A stretch of DNA of 64,000 bases, taken from positions 37,107,501-37,171,500 of the forward strand of contig CM045733.1 in assembly GCA_024760905.1 (NCBI GenBank), in the 5' to 3' direction. The translations under genes and the position numbers were made by a program. Positions 1-12,900 of the stretch are shown one piece after another. Origin of the DNA: Plotosus lineatus (taxonomy: Eukaryota; Chordata; Actinopteri; Siluriformes; Plotosidae). Below the pieces are notes generated by a model that was given only the letters and a program-made list of their open reading frames with translations, had not been told where the DNA came from and searched no databases. Within the stretch, counting starts at the first letter, position 1. Every line of letters starts with the position of its first letter.

Positions 1-360
1 GATATTAACAAAATGCTTGACTAAACAAGTAAGTTTTCAGCCTTGTCTTAAAAACAGAGACTGTGTCCGAGTCCCAAACATTTCATAACTGTGTGGCTTG
101 GTAAGAGAAAGCTCTGCCCCCTGCAGTCTTCATTATTTGAGGTATCACAAAGCATCCTACACATTTTGATCTAAGTATTAGATCATAAACGACTAGAAGT
201 TCAATAAGATAATGACCCTTTAGTGCTTTATAGGTTAAAAGTAGTATTTTATATTCAACTCGAAATTTAATTGGGAGCCAGTGCAGTGTAAATAAGATTG
301 CGATGATATGCTCATGTCTTCTGGTTCTAGTAAGGACTCTTGCTGCTGCACACACTGTAG
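1..360 (-). mobile_element. L2-like LINE fragment, reverse transcriptase C-terminus
   Basis: The minus-strand frame at 83-355 reads AARVLTRTRRHEHI..LHWLPIKFRVEYKILLLTYKAL..GGRAFSY, the standard C-terminal block of L2/Maui-type fish reverse transcriptases. It runs off the left window edge. The reading frame is degraded. Confidence 0.75.
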
Positions 361-1589
361 TTTAACACACTGTATCATTATCTTTATAATAATAAACTAA
401 ATGCAAAAGGAGTTATTTGATGAAATATTTAGTGAGATAAATGGATAAATAATAATTAAATAGAGACCTATTATATGACACTGCATTCCATACATAGCAG
501 AACGTGGGTCATTAAATAAAATTTCATCCAATGGTCCCCATCCGGACCTCCTCAGATTTTTCAGATTTTTTTTTTACACACTTTATATTTGTCTTAATTA
601 TAGATAGTTCCAAAGTTATGGTTATGTAAAGACTGGGGACCCCAAAATCAAGGTTCAATAAGTATTGCCTAGCAAATGAAAAAGTCTGAAATTTTCAGAA
701 TCATACCTCAGGCATCTGTAGGTAAAAAAAAATGTGAAAATATTTACTTTAAAATTATTACATGTTACAAAAAATGACAAAGTTGAGCATGTCTTCTCAT
801 TAACAGTTAATATAAAGAGAGTTGCACTTTATTCTGATCATGTAAATAAACGTGTGTTACTGGCATATAATTTGTGAAATTAGTTTCGACAGTTTTGCTG
901 AAGTCCTGCTATAAGCTTTGCTACATTTTTAGTTTGAAGCTGTCAGAGTTCTCTATTACTGGCTTTTATTTATTTATTTTTTTAACCTGTGGACACTTTT
1001 ATTATATTATGCATTCTATACTACGAAAGCACATTGAGACTTTCACACATTTTATTAAAATGTTTTATTGAGAGCAGGGTAGGAAGGAAAAAACGAGTAA
1101 ATACAGCTGGTAAAAGCTGTAATTTGATGGATATTAAGTTGTAAAGTTAGTAAAGTACCAAAAACAATGACATGTGGTATTAACACAGATTAATACAGTA
1201 TTTTCAGGCTATTCTGTATAAATTATAAAATAAATCATATTTATTTTTAAACAACATAAATAAATGTATAAATTCAGAAATCAATTTGCTGGAATAATTC
1301 TGAGATTGTAATTCCAGCTTTCATGAGTCCTGGCACTCTCAATCAGGCTTTCGTGTTTCTCCTGCTAATAAGGTGACACTAAAATGTGAGTTTAATATAA
1401 ATTAGTGGTTTTCTGACCTAAACTGAGTCATGAAGTTATTAGCCCCCTGGTATAATGATGAAATATGCACACTAAAACAGAAAACCCACAAATTTACTGG
1501 TTTACTTACTGGTTTTCTAATCAGAATGGAAGAAGGGTCTCCTTAATTACGGAAAAGGCACTCGGATCTCTGGCAGCTTGAAAAAAGGT
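361..1589. other. AT-rich non-coding stretch
   Basis: No coding frame, RNA gene or recognised element seen. The short frame at 874-1071 has no similarity I recognise and a low-complexity composition. Confidence 0.5.
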
Positions 1590-3145
1590 TTCTGATTATA
1601 AGTTTGTATGGTGTTTCAGTTTCGTCATGTGTAAAGCACCTTGGATTGATTATTCATGCTGGTCTTTCATTTGAAGCTCATGTAGACAATATGACTCGAG
1701 TAGCCTTCTTTCATCTCAGGAATATTGCTAAAATAAGAAATATGATGTAACTGCATGATGCGGAAAAACTTGTTCATGTTTTTGTAACTTCGAGAATACA
1801 TTATTGCAATGAGTTACTGTCTGCTTGTTCTATAGTATAAATGTATGAACAAGCTCCAGTTTGTCCAGAATGCAGCAGCAAGAGTCCTAAGAGCCAAAAG
1901 ACATGAGCCTGATCTTACTTACACTGCACTGGATCCCAGTTAAATTTCAAATCGAATATAAAATACTACTTTTCATCTATAAAGCACTAAATGGTCTCGT
2001 GCCACATTATCTTAAAAAATTTCTTGTCGTTTATGATGCAGCCTTAGATCTAAAGGTGCAGGACGCTTACTGATACCTTGAATAATGAAGATTACTGCAG
2101 GGGGCAGAGCTTTCTCTTAAAAAGCCCCACAGTTATAGAATAACCTTCAAGTTAATGTTCGGAACTCAGACAGCCTCTGTTTTTAAAATGAGGCTGAAAA
2201 CATATTTGTTTAGTCAAACATTTTGTTAATATCCTTGTATTAGCTAAAGTAGAATATCTCGGGCATAGAGAGTTATGGTAAACTGTGATGTTGGGATGCT
2301 GTCACTCCTTCACTCTACATGCTCATCCAGGTTTGATTGACAGAGGGAGGGGACTGATTGCCCAGCGGCACAGGGTGCCCTCATGTCTGTCTTCCATCTG
2401 GTTCACTCTCTCTCTTTTAGTTATGCTGCCATAGCCAGTCATGCCGGAGTCCCTGCTTGCACTCGGCAATAATAAAGTCCTCTATTTCCATTACACTATT
2501 ATGAGTATACCTAGCAACCCCCCCTCTCTCTTTGTCTGGCTGGCTGGCTGTCCATCTTTCTCTCTCTGTTTTTGTTAAGGTACATATTCTTCTTCTGGGA
2601 TACCGGTAATCCTGATCCTTCCGCTTTCTGAGTCCTGTGGTCTGGCCTTGTGTGCTGATGCTGCCTGGAGTCCTAATCTCTGAAGAGATCCCCTACTTCG
2701 TGCTGATGAAGACCTAATTGGACCCAGATGTGTACTAACAGACTGTGAACATGACTTTTCTCGGGTGGTGATATTAACATTCTTCTCCACAATTATTTAG
2801 GACTTACAGTTGTATAACCAACTGAACCTAAACTTTGGACTGTAATGAATTTCTCGTATATGGTTTTCTATTCATATGGTTTCACCTAAATGAGGATGGG
2901 TTTCCCTTTTGGGCCTGATTCCTCTCAAAGTTTCTTCCTCGCAACTACTGATGGAGTTTTTCCCTGTCCCCGTTGCTGTGGACTTGCTCATTAAGGATGT
3001 GTAGGGGTTGTAGGAATTTTTAAAAATCCTTTTATACTTTTCTGTAAGCCCCTACTTTTACTGTACAAAGCTCCTTTGCGACAATACCAATTGTAAAAAT
3101 TGCTTTACAAATAAAACTGAATTGAATTAAATTGAATCAATGAGG
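1590..3145 (+). mobile_element. L2-like LINE, 3' portion with 3' UTR
   Basis: Broken coding sequence at about 1620-2240 reads in pieces like the same L2 reverse transcriptase C-terminus as at the left edge (HLGLIIHAGLSFEAHV, SRIHYCNELL). A fish L2-type 3' UTR follows, ending near 3090-3140 in TTGTAAAAATTGCTTTAC and an AATTG-type tail. Stops and frameshifts mark it as old. Confidence 0.7.
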
Positions 3146-3219
3146 TAACAAACTGGCTTATGCTAACACCACACTATAAAATAGCTCCATCCGTCCACTT
3201 GTCACAATTTAAATCAGTG

Positions 3220-3445
3220 TCACTAGGGATTCCCAAACTCCACAACAAGGACACCTCTCCAGAGCAACTGAACGCTGAAAAAGAGTTGGAATATATGATC
3301 AGTATCATATTGGACATCATTCTGACATAGTACGGGGGGGTTTAGTGTACCTGGTGGATTGGAAGGGCTCAGACCAGGAAGAACAGTACTGGGTCCTTGC
3401 TGAAGACATGTTAGACCCACAGCTCATCCAGATATTTTACAATCA
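3220..3445 (+). mobile_element. Ty3/gypsy retrotransposon fragment, chromodomain
   Basis: Frame from 3345: VYLVDWKGSDQEEQYWV, AEDMLDP, LIQIFY. This matches the C-terminal chromodomain of chromovirus-type Ty3/gypsy integrases (YLVDWEGYGPEE pattern). The upstream KELEYM..ILD segment fits the domain's N-terminal side but is in another frame across a G run. Confidence 0.75.
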
Positions 3446-3950
3446 GCAGGTTCACAAACCCTGACCAAGACCAAGATTGCATTCCATGTCACATGACCAC
3501 AGCACATCTGTCAGCACTCATGCTGATGAGTCAGCACTAAAAACATGCTGGTTCTTGATCATGTGCAATGTATTGTACCTGTGTTTTCCAGTGCGTGCCA
3601 TTGCATTATTTCCCAGTGTTTGCTCTGTTGTGCACAACTCTAGTTTGCTTTCCCATATACAATCCTTTGCTTACCCTCTGATACTGTTATCCTGTGTATG
3701 GACTTTGCCCATTGTGTGGTTTCTGATTCTGCTTTGCCTACATTGATCTGTTTGCTCCATGTGACCCTAGCCTGCCCACTGTTACTCGGATATGCATCTA
3801 GTTTTGTCTGCTTCCTCAATGAAGACTTGTTTATCTGCAAAGTGTACCTGTCACCATCCTTATTGTGTGGTAGGGACAATAGAAATATTCACATGAATAC
3901 AATTCTAAATAAGCATATTAAAAAAGTATTAGTTCACACCAATAATTAGA
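3446..3950 (+). mobile_element. probable 3' LTR region of the gypsy fragment
   Basis: Directly downstream of the chromodomain. Composition (TGTTTGC, TTTGCC, TCTGCTTCC) resembles fish gypsy LTR/R-U5 sequence and it ends near TTATCTGC. No second LTR is present in the window, so the assignment rests on position and resemblance. Confidence 0.4.
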
Positions 3951-4007
3951 TTTGTCCCCCTTATGGAATCATTCAATAAAAAATATTGCATATAAATATA
4001 AACTTTT

Positions 4008-4440
4008 GGGCTCCTGAGTGGCACATCGACAACGTGTCCGAATATTAACCCAGAGATCGTAAGTTGAAATCTGGGTTAATGCCAGCCGGGAGTCCATGAG
4101 AGCTAATTGGCTGAGAGCTCAATGGAGGGAGGGACAGCATACGCTCAGATCACAGTGATCACCAGGCACACATGGGTGTCTGGGAGCTCATTCATATGAG
4201 GGGCGGATAGCACTTTCCCCTCTGAGTGTGTTAGACTGTCCAGAAATATGTGTGGCACCGCAGTTCAAAAAAAGGCAGGTGGCTAGCATTGCATTTCATG
4301 GAGGGGAGTGTGCATGCTTTCACCTCACCCTGGTCGTTGGTGGTCGTTTGATAGGGAAGGCAATACCTGATGGGTGGGAATTGGATACAACTAAATTAGG
4401 CGGAAAATGGGGGAATCAGAAAAAATATGCACTTTTATTG
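4008..4440 (+). mobile_element. tRNA-derived SINE, about 430 bp
   Basis: Begins GGGCTCCTGAGTGGCACATC, with a degenerate B box (GTTGAAATC) at about 4063, then the body shared by a common fish SINE family (GCCAGCCGGG, GCAGTTCAAAAA, CACCCTGGTCG, GGAATTGGATACAACTAAAT). The forward reading frame across it is a chance ORF. Confidence 0.65.
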
Positions 4441-4467
4441 CTACTCAGGCCAGTCATTAAGCATTCT

Positions 4468-4486
4468 GGGGGGGGGGGGGGGGGGG
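4468..4486. repeat. poly-G run
   Basis: A run of about 19 G on the plus strand just after the SINE tail. Potential replication or sequencing slippage site. Confidence 0.9.
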
Positions 4487-4655
4487 TTCCAAATTTGACT
4501 GCCAATAAACACCCATCTCTTTGCCTTCATCCTTAGGCTGTGGAGAGGAGAATGTGTACCTTTATGCCCTCTTTCAACCCTGGGAAGCCTATGTTGACTA
4601 TTGGTCAACTGTATTCTGACTCATCTATAACATCACTATGACTTTAAAACTGTTT

Positions 4656-4661
4656 TTTATT
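4656..4661 (-). promoter_or_regulatory. candidate cntn1 polyadenylation signal
   Basis: AATAAA on the minus strand, about 110 nt after the stop codon, in sequence free of recognised repeats. A short 3' UTR is possible. It is the first such hexamer after the stop, but no transcript evidence is available here. Confidence 0.35.
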
Positions 4662-4770
4662 TGATCTACACATTAGAAAGGTTATATGATATACATATAA
4701 TATTATCATGAAATAAACAAACTACAGATTTTTAGACTCATTCTGGCACAGATAAGCAAAAAAGAGTCTC

Positions 4771-4853
4771 CTAAAGGTCCAGGTTCATGCAGGCCATCAC
4801 CAGCAGCAGTAAAGCTACAGCGCAGATAGACAGAGAGTTTAGGATGGCTGCAC
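4771..4853 (-). CDS. cntn1: cntn1 coding exon 22 (GPI-attachment tail)
   Basis: Acceptor TTTCACAG; TAG stop at 4773-4771. Residues 988-1014. Small residues (N993, S994) precede a hydrophobic stretch (about 997-1009), as expected of a GPI signal removed in the ER. It ends in a short polar NLDL, slightly unusual. The cleavage site is inferred. Confidence 0.88.
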
Positions 4854-7463
4854 CTGTGAAAGGTAGACGAATAAATTATTTTGGATATCATAAATTAAAA
4901 TATAAATTTAAACTTTCACTTTTTTTTTTTTAAACTCATGTCGGCAGAAACATATTTGTTTGCAGCACAGTCTTTTGCTGAACTTGGTTACAAAATTTTG
5001 ATACAAGTAAGAGTGAGTAAAAGAGGAAAGAAAAGTTAAAAATTGTATTTTGAGCACACCTTGCACCCGAATCTGTGATATAGGACCATCACCCCCTTCA
5101 CAGCGAGCCCGAATCTCTATGACATAATCTCCTGTCAAAGGCATGGGGAATTCGATATAGTGCCTGCCAGTGGTGTACAGCTTCCCATAGCGCTCCCCTT
5201 CCTTCCTGAACAAAATCTAAACAGCCAAGATAAAGTATGAACAGCACACAAAATGCAATATTTTTTCTAATTAACTTCAAACAAAAAAAAACTCACATTC
5301 AAGTCAGTTTTTAATCCAGATTTACTGGATTCTTTCTATATTTTTTGGCAGATTAATTTTAACAGAGAAAAACAGAATATTGAGAAATGATATAGAAAAT
5401 AAACACAATACAGTATAAAGGTTATAAAACAGTATTGAATTAGTATCAGGTAAAATAAGTATTTGATCTCACAACAACCAGCAAGAATTCTGGTTCACAC
5501 AGACCAGTCATGTGCCTATGAGGCACACAGATTATCCCTACTATTTTTGTTAAAAAAAAAGTACTTATAATTTCATCTCATTATGCATCATAAAAGACAT
5601 CTGTCCGCAAAAACTGTCACTTCCATTCCAAACTCTCAGTATCACTCTTGGTCTGGAGCTTATGCAAGATCATATAAAAGGTAAAAAAAATAGCTCAGCA
5701 GTACATGGGAGGAACTTCATAATGATCTCAAGGAAGTTGGGACCATAGTCACCAAGGAAACCAATTCTAACCTACTACACCACAAGGTCCACTGCTCATG
5801 AAGATGGGTATCCAGAATAATTTACAGAAAACATGGGTGACTATGAAGTGCTGATATGAGAACACAATCAAGCTTTTTGGGTCATCAATTTGACTGGGTG
5901 TGTTTAGAAGGAAAGAAGGAGAGAGTTGTGGGCACTGGTGGTCTAGTGGCTAGGGCGCAAGATCCCTGATCCTAAGGTTGGAGGTTCGAGTCCCCACAAG
6001 GTTGTCACTGTCCCCCCAGTGCAGCTAACTGGGTTATCAAAGGCGGGCCATGTCTCTCACTGTCTATGGTGAGAGGCATGTAAAAGAACCATTGCTGACT
6101 TTCGTAAAGAGTAGCTGCAAAGCTGTCAGCGTGTTTCTGTCCCTTGCTAAATGGGTTGTGACAGGAAGGGCATCCGACGTAAAAACCTCTGCCAAATCAA
6201 ATGTGCGAACCAGATGATTCGCTGTGGCGACTCCTGAGAAAGGGGAAAAAGCTGAAAGGAAGAAAGAAAGTGTTTAGAAGGAGAGAAATGCTGACTATGA
6301 TTCTCTGAACTTGTCGACAAAACCTCTTACATGTGCTGTCCCTCTGATGTACTCATTCCTGATCCTATCCATCCTCGTTACTCCCAAAGAGAACCTCAAC
6401 ATTTTCATCTCTGCTACCTCCAGCGCTGCCTCCTGTCTTTTCCCCAGGGCCACTGTTTCTGAACCATACAACATCGCTGGCCTCAATACTGTCTTGGACA
6501 CTTTTCTTTTCATTCTTGCCAATACCTTCCTATCACACATCACACTGGACACTTTTCTCCAACCATTTCAACCTGCCTGCACATGCTTCTTCACCTCTTT
6601 TCAACACTCTCCATTGCTCTGGATTGTTCAGCCTAAGTACTTAAAATCCTCCACCTCACCGTTCCTCTTGGGTCCTTGTTGTTCACACACATGTATTCTG
6701 TCTTACTGAGGCTAACCTTTATTCCTCTCCTTTCCAGAGCATACCTCCAACTCTCTAGATTTTCCTGCACTTGTTCTCTGCTCTCACTACAGATTACAAT
6801 GTCATCTGCAAACATCATAGTCCATGGGAAATCTTGTCGATTTCACACCGACAGCACACCTCACCACTGTCTTACATCTCTCATACATGTCCTGCACCAC
6901 TCTAACATACTTCTCTGCCACTCCAGGTTTCCTCCTGCAATACCACAGTTCCTCTCTCGGCACCATGTCATACGCTTTCTCCAGATTCCATTCCATTTCT
7001 CTTCCCATCCACACCTGAATAAACAGCTTAAACCCTGCTCCTAAGCTTCTAGCCTTGCTACCATTCCACCTGGTCTCCTGAACACACAGTATGTCCATCT
7101 TTCTCCTCTGCATCATGTCAGCCAGCTCTCTACCTTTTCCTGTCATAGTTCCAACATTCAAAGTCCCTACTCTCAGACCTAGACTCATGCCTTTCCTCTT
7201 CTCTCTCTGCCTACGGACATGCCCCACCTCTCCTTCTTCGACCAACAGTAGTCCAATTTCCACCAGCACCCTGTTGGTTAACAGCACTGATGGCGGTCGT
7301 TGTTAACCCGGGCCTCGACCGATCTGGTATGGAATTCGTATTTTTGACGCACATGTTTTATGTGGCATTGGTTTTATGCCGGATGCCCTTCCTGACGCAA
7401 CCCTCTGCATTTATCCGGGCTTGGGACTGGCATGTGGGTGAACACTGGCTTGTGTGTGTGTGT

Positions 7464-7549
<86 letters not shown>

Positions 7550-9960
7550 TGTGTCCCGCGCTCCCCTCACGGCAGCATTGCCCACTATCAAGCATAACAG
7601 TGGAAACATGTGAGGTCAGAGAGTGGCCTAACCAGTCTCCTGACCAAAATCCTATAGAAAATTTGAGGAGAAAGCTGAAGCAGCCAAGTCGATTTAAAAA
7701 TATTAAGGATGTGAAGAGAATCTATAAAGAAAAGAAAGTAAAGAGTAGAAGAGAATCTCTCCTGAGATGTGTACAATTCTGGTGAAACCTCCGACCTTTA
7801 TACTTACCAGTAAAGGTTTCTTTATCAAGTTTGAAGTCATGTTTTGCTTATAAATAAAATACCTCTTTTACTTAACCTTTATATGGTGTGTTTTTTGTTG
7901 AATTGTCAGTCTCTCTGTTAAAACAAACCTACCACAAATTATTTTTCAGACTATATATGCTGCTTCATATTTAATGGACCAGAAGTCATTGGACAAACTA
8001 GCATGATTATAAATTGTAATGTTTAATATTTGATATGAACAAACTTACCCTACAGAATTGATCTGATCAACTTCAATATGAAACTGCAGTCTAGACATGT
8101 GGAGAGTTAAAAGTTGTCAAAAGCTTGAGTTTTGATCTGTGAAGGCACCTCAGATTTTGGTATCTCACCATTAAACAGGAAGTTGCCTTTAAGTTATGGT
8201 AATTTAATCATATTCAAGCTGTCCCAAATTTCGCATATAAGCATCCAAGCCATGTTTGGTAACTGTTGCAATTTATTGAAATTTTTGGTGATTTCTACAC
8301 CTTCTATTAATTCTCACAGTTACTACAGTATTTGTCTTGTCGATTTGAAATTTGGTCAACTTGGTCAAGACAAGTAGGACACCGAACGTTCATCTTATTG
8401 ACTGACCATGGAAATTTGGCCAATTTTTCCAGAGTTGCCAACAAACAGGAAGTGGGCATTCCTCTGTTGTACATTTTTTAATCTGGTCCCAAACATTTTA
8501 GGTATTACAAGAGTTTGATCCTGAAAACATATATTGTAAAAACCTCAAGAATGGCCAGAGTACCACCAATTGGCAACAGGAGATTGCAACAAAATCACAT
8601 GCTATGTTTATATGTGTATGCAGTTCCAATAGTGATGTGCCAATTCAACCCAAAATTACTCAGAAAAGCATTTTTGAAGTGGCAGTTGTGCTCTGGGTTT
8701 TGCTTATTTACAGGTGTATTTTAAAGAACTCCTATTGAACTGACCTCAAATTCAGCAGATAACATGAAAACTCATTTGACATGTTAAATTGCAAAGCTTC
8801 TTAGAGTTTATTCTAAGGAGTGTCTGTGGTGCTGTGACAAATTTTGATGATTCATCATGAAAGAGGAAGCTGCAATATACATTGTTTAATCCTCTCCATA
8901 CTAAATATTTCATAAGTATGTTGCTTTGAATACATTAACATGAAAATGAAAACAATAATTGCACCATTTTTGCTCACATCTGCTGATCCTACTAGGTTGA
9001 CTAAATCCTCCCAAATTTTTCCAGGAAAGTACCAAAACTTCCATTGTTTTATTATGAAAATAGTAAGTCTTCTTCAAATTATGTTTAAAAATTATTGAAT
9101 ACAGTACATTATGTTATGGTCTGTGTTGTGTGAGACTCTAACGTTTCTGTGGTTTTAATTTTAGTGTGTTATGGTCTCTCTCAAAAGAGTTGTGCGTTGA
9201 AATGCACGTTGGAGAGGGGCGTGGCTCTCACTTGCCAGTGGACTGCTAAACACACACACCTAATTCCATTTATTCACAGGCTATAAAGACTAGCAGCGCC
9301 CTTCCTGGTGCTAGAAGACTGACCTATATAGCTCTCAGCTCTGTGCTCCACCAGTTCCCGCTTTAGTTTGATTTCCATGTTTCTAGTGCTCTAGTGCCCA
9401 TGCTCTCATGCCTTCCCTGTGAAGAATAAAGTGCAACCGTTTTCATAGATGAAACAGGGAAATCGTAGTTACTGTAATAGAGATGCGGAGAAACATGGAA
9501 ATCAAACTAGGGACTGGTGGAGCTGAGAGCTAGATAGGCACAGTCTTATAGCACCGAGAAGGGTGTTGCTAGTCTTTATAGCCCGTGATTAAATGGAATT
9601 AGGTGTGTGAGAGAGACCATAACACACTAAAATTAAAACCACAGAAAAGTTAAAGCATAAGAACAATAACGATAAGAATTTTAACCTTTGTGGAGGTGAG
9701 CAGTTGGCATATGTAAATGTTGGAGAGGAAGAGAAGCGGATTCCCTTCCATAACAGCTTCAGGTAAATCATCCAAAGGTGGTTTTTTTTCTCTTAATACT
9801 GCTTTGCAAGGATGACTCTTCTTCAGGATGTTCCTCTTTTCTTGAAGAACATTTCGAATGTGGCTTGTTTCTGCCTTTTCAAAGCCTTACAGAAGTGGCT
9901 CATGACCTCATCGTTAAAGGTGTTCACAGTGCAGCTAGCGCTTTAGCGCTTTAGGTTAGC

Positions 9961-9991
<31 letters not shown>

Positions 9992-12900
9992 CATACATAC
10001 ATACATCCTCTTCAGCTTTGTTTAGGCAGTTATGCCCATAAGCTGATCTGTGGGTTTTCTGTTCAGTACTCTAAAACATATTTATCGTTGGAGGTGGTAT
10101 ATGGCGTTAGTGATTAGATAGCTTTAGTGCTTTAGCGCTAGCTTTAGCTTTAGTGTTTGTGATATGTACATAGTACTGTATCAACAACTTCCGGACCTCC
10201 CCAGGACAGGTTTTAGGGTGATACATAGTATCAACAACTTCGGGACTTCCAGAAGTCAAGCACTTTTCCTCCCTCTTGGTCTCGTTTTTTCTGGCGCATT
10301 TCTCGAGTTCGACTTCCAGTTTCTGTTTGGTTTCCCATACGGAACAACTCACAGATTTTTTTTTGTTCATTTTTTTCAATTGTTCAGACTCTAGAGTGTT
10401 CAGATTCCGAGGCTCCACTGTAAATGTAAATTGTACATGGATATACTGTATGGAGTAGAAGTGTACTAAACAACAAAATAAATTTTCCAAACATTTATAT
10501 ATCCTTACTGTACATCAAATAAAAATGCTGATGATTAATGGAAATTTTTAGAAATAATGTAGCATTATCAAATCTAACACAACTGCAGTGCTAATAAAAA
10601 ACACACCTTATATCCCTCCACATAGGACTCGTTCCAATAGTTGTAGATATGGTCCCAGTAGATATACAGCCACTTGCGGTTAAAGTTGACATATTTGTAC
10701 ACTCTTAGACGTCGACTAGGAGCTGAAAAATATCATAAATTGCGAAGACACAATTATTAGTATTACATTGCCATGAAATAATCTTTGTGTACTGTCTTTT
10801 TGATCTAGAATTCTAATACTATTTTTCAGCCATTCAGAGGTGGAATTTATCTCATGCTTCTTATTGTTGTTCTGCTGCATTACCCAATTCTACTTAAACT
10901 TTGGATCATAGTTTCCTTTAGCAGGGAAGTGAATTCATCATTCACTTAATTATGGCAAGCCACCCGGACACTCACCAGGCCACCCCTGAACCAGCTGCCT
11001 CAAAAAGTGTTCAGTGTAATTAAGGTGGGGGTTTTTTTGGCAAATATTAGATGAGTCTTTATGTTTCTCTTTGGTTTTCCTTATTTCTCTTCCATAGCTA
11101 CCGATGATGCCCAATGAGTTTGCAGTGGTAAAATAAAATGAACTGAGCTGAGAGAATTCTGCAGCTCCTTGGATGTTCTTCTTGGTATCTTTGTGACTTT
11201 TTAGATACGTTTTCTATGTGCTTTTGCAGTAATTCTTTTAGGACCATCTCTCCTGGGTAAATCTTCAACTGTTTCATGTTTTGTAACATGTGGATCTTGT
11301 AGTGGCAATGCATCCATGAGGGGGGCACAAGCCAGTGTTCACCCTCACGCCAGTCCCAAGCCCGTTTGCGACAAGAAGTGCATCCGGCATAAAACTGCTT
11401 CTAAAGTTGATATGCGAATGATCAAAACAAATTTCATACTGGATCGGTCGAGGCCCGCGTGAACAACGACCATCATCAGTGCTATTAACCAACAGAGTGC
11501 TGGTGGAAATTGGACTACTGTTGGTCGAAGATGTCGAAGAAGGAAAGGTGGGAGGTGTGTCCGTAGGCGGAGACAGAAAAGGAAAAACATGAGTCTAGTA
11601 CTGAGAGTAGGACAGGAAAAGGTAGAGAGCTGGCTGACATGTTCCCTTCAGGGGTCGCCAGAGCAAATGCTCTGCCTCCATCTCTCCCTATCCTCTGCAT
11701 CTTCTACTCTTACTCCAACGACCTTCATGTCCGCCTTCACTGCATCCATAAATCTTCTCTTTGGTCTTCCTCTGGGCCTTTTGCCTGGTAGTTCCAACCT
11801 CAGCATCCTACGACCAATATACTCACTATCCCTCCTCTGTACATGTCCAAACCATCTCAATCTAGCCTCTCTGACTTTGTCTCCAAAACATCTAACATGT
11901 CCTGTCCCTCTGATGTACTCATTTCTGATCCTATCCATCCTCGTTACTCCCAAAGAGAACCTCAACATTTTCATCTCTGCTACCTCCAACTCTGACTCCT
12001 GTCTTTTCCCCAGGGCCACTGTCTCTAAACCATACAACATTGCTGGCCTCATCACCGTCTTGTACACTTTTCCCTTCATTCTTGCCGATACTCTCCTATC
12101 ACACATCACACCGGACACTTTTCTCCATCTATTCCAACCTGCCTGCACGCGCTTCTTCACCTCTTTTCCACACTCTCCATTGCTCTGGATTGTTGAGCCT
12201 AAGTACTTAAAATCCTCCACCTTCTTTATTTCTGCCCCCTGTAACCTCAAAGTTCCTCTTGGCTCCTTGTCGTTCACACACATGTATTCTGTCTTACTAA
12301 GACTAACCTTCAATCCCCTCCTTTCCAGGGCATACCTCCACCTCTCTAGATTTTCCTCCACTTGGTCTCTGCTCTCACTACAGATCACATTGTCATCTGC
12401 AAACATCATAGTCCATGGAGATTCTTGTCTAACCTCGTCTGTTAGCCTGTCCATCGCCATAGCAAACAAGAAGGGGCTGAGAGCTGACCCTTGATGCAGT
12501 CCCACCTCCACCTTGAACTCTTCTGTCACACCGACAGCACACCTCACCACTGTCTTACATCTCTCATACATGTCCTGCACCACTCTAACATACTTCTCTG
12601 TCACTCCAGACTTCCTCATACAATACCACAGTTCTTCTCTCGGCACCCTGTCATATGCTTTCTCCAGATCCACAAAGGCACAATGCAGCTCCTTCTGACC
12701 TTCTCTGTACTTCTCTATTAACATCCTCAAAGCAAACATTGCATCTGTGGTGCTCTTTCTTGGCATGAAACCAAACTGTTGTTCACAAATGCTGACCTCT
12801 GCCCTTAGTCTTGCTTCCACTATTCTTTCCCATAGCTTCATTGTATGGCTCATCAACTTTATCCCTCTGTAGTTGCCACAACTCTGTACATCGCCCTTGT

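Noticed and set aside
1..2240. Twin-primed L2 (fragments at 1-360 minus and 1590-2240 plus)
   Set aside because: Both fragments cover the same C-terminal region rather than complementary parts, so they are two separate copies.
5934..6000. Possible tRNA gene (A and B boxes)
   Set aside because: The head is followed by SINE body, lacks a convincing full cloverleaf, and recurs at other sites with the same body.
7358..7613. Reading frames rich in Thr-His or Cys-Val over dinucleotide tracts (also near 36917-37387, 45429-45738, 59717-60243)
   Set aside because: They are translations of TG/CA microsatellites with no supporting codon bias or domain.
9960..10010. Possible CRISPR-like or satellite array
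   Set aside because: It is a simple CATA repeat with no spacers.
11274..11328. TSD for the 11.3-14.8 kb RTE composite
   Set aside because: I compared both outer flanks and found no convincing direct repeat, so none is claimed.
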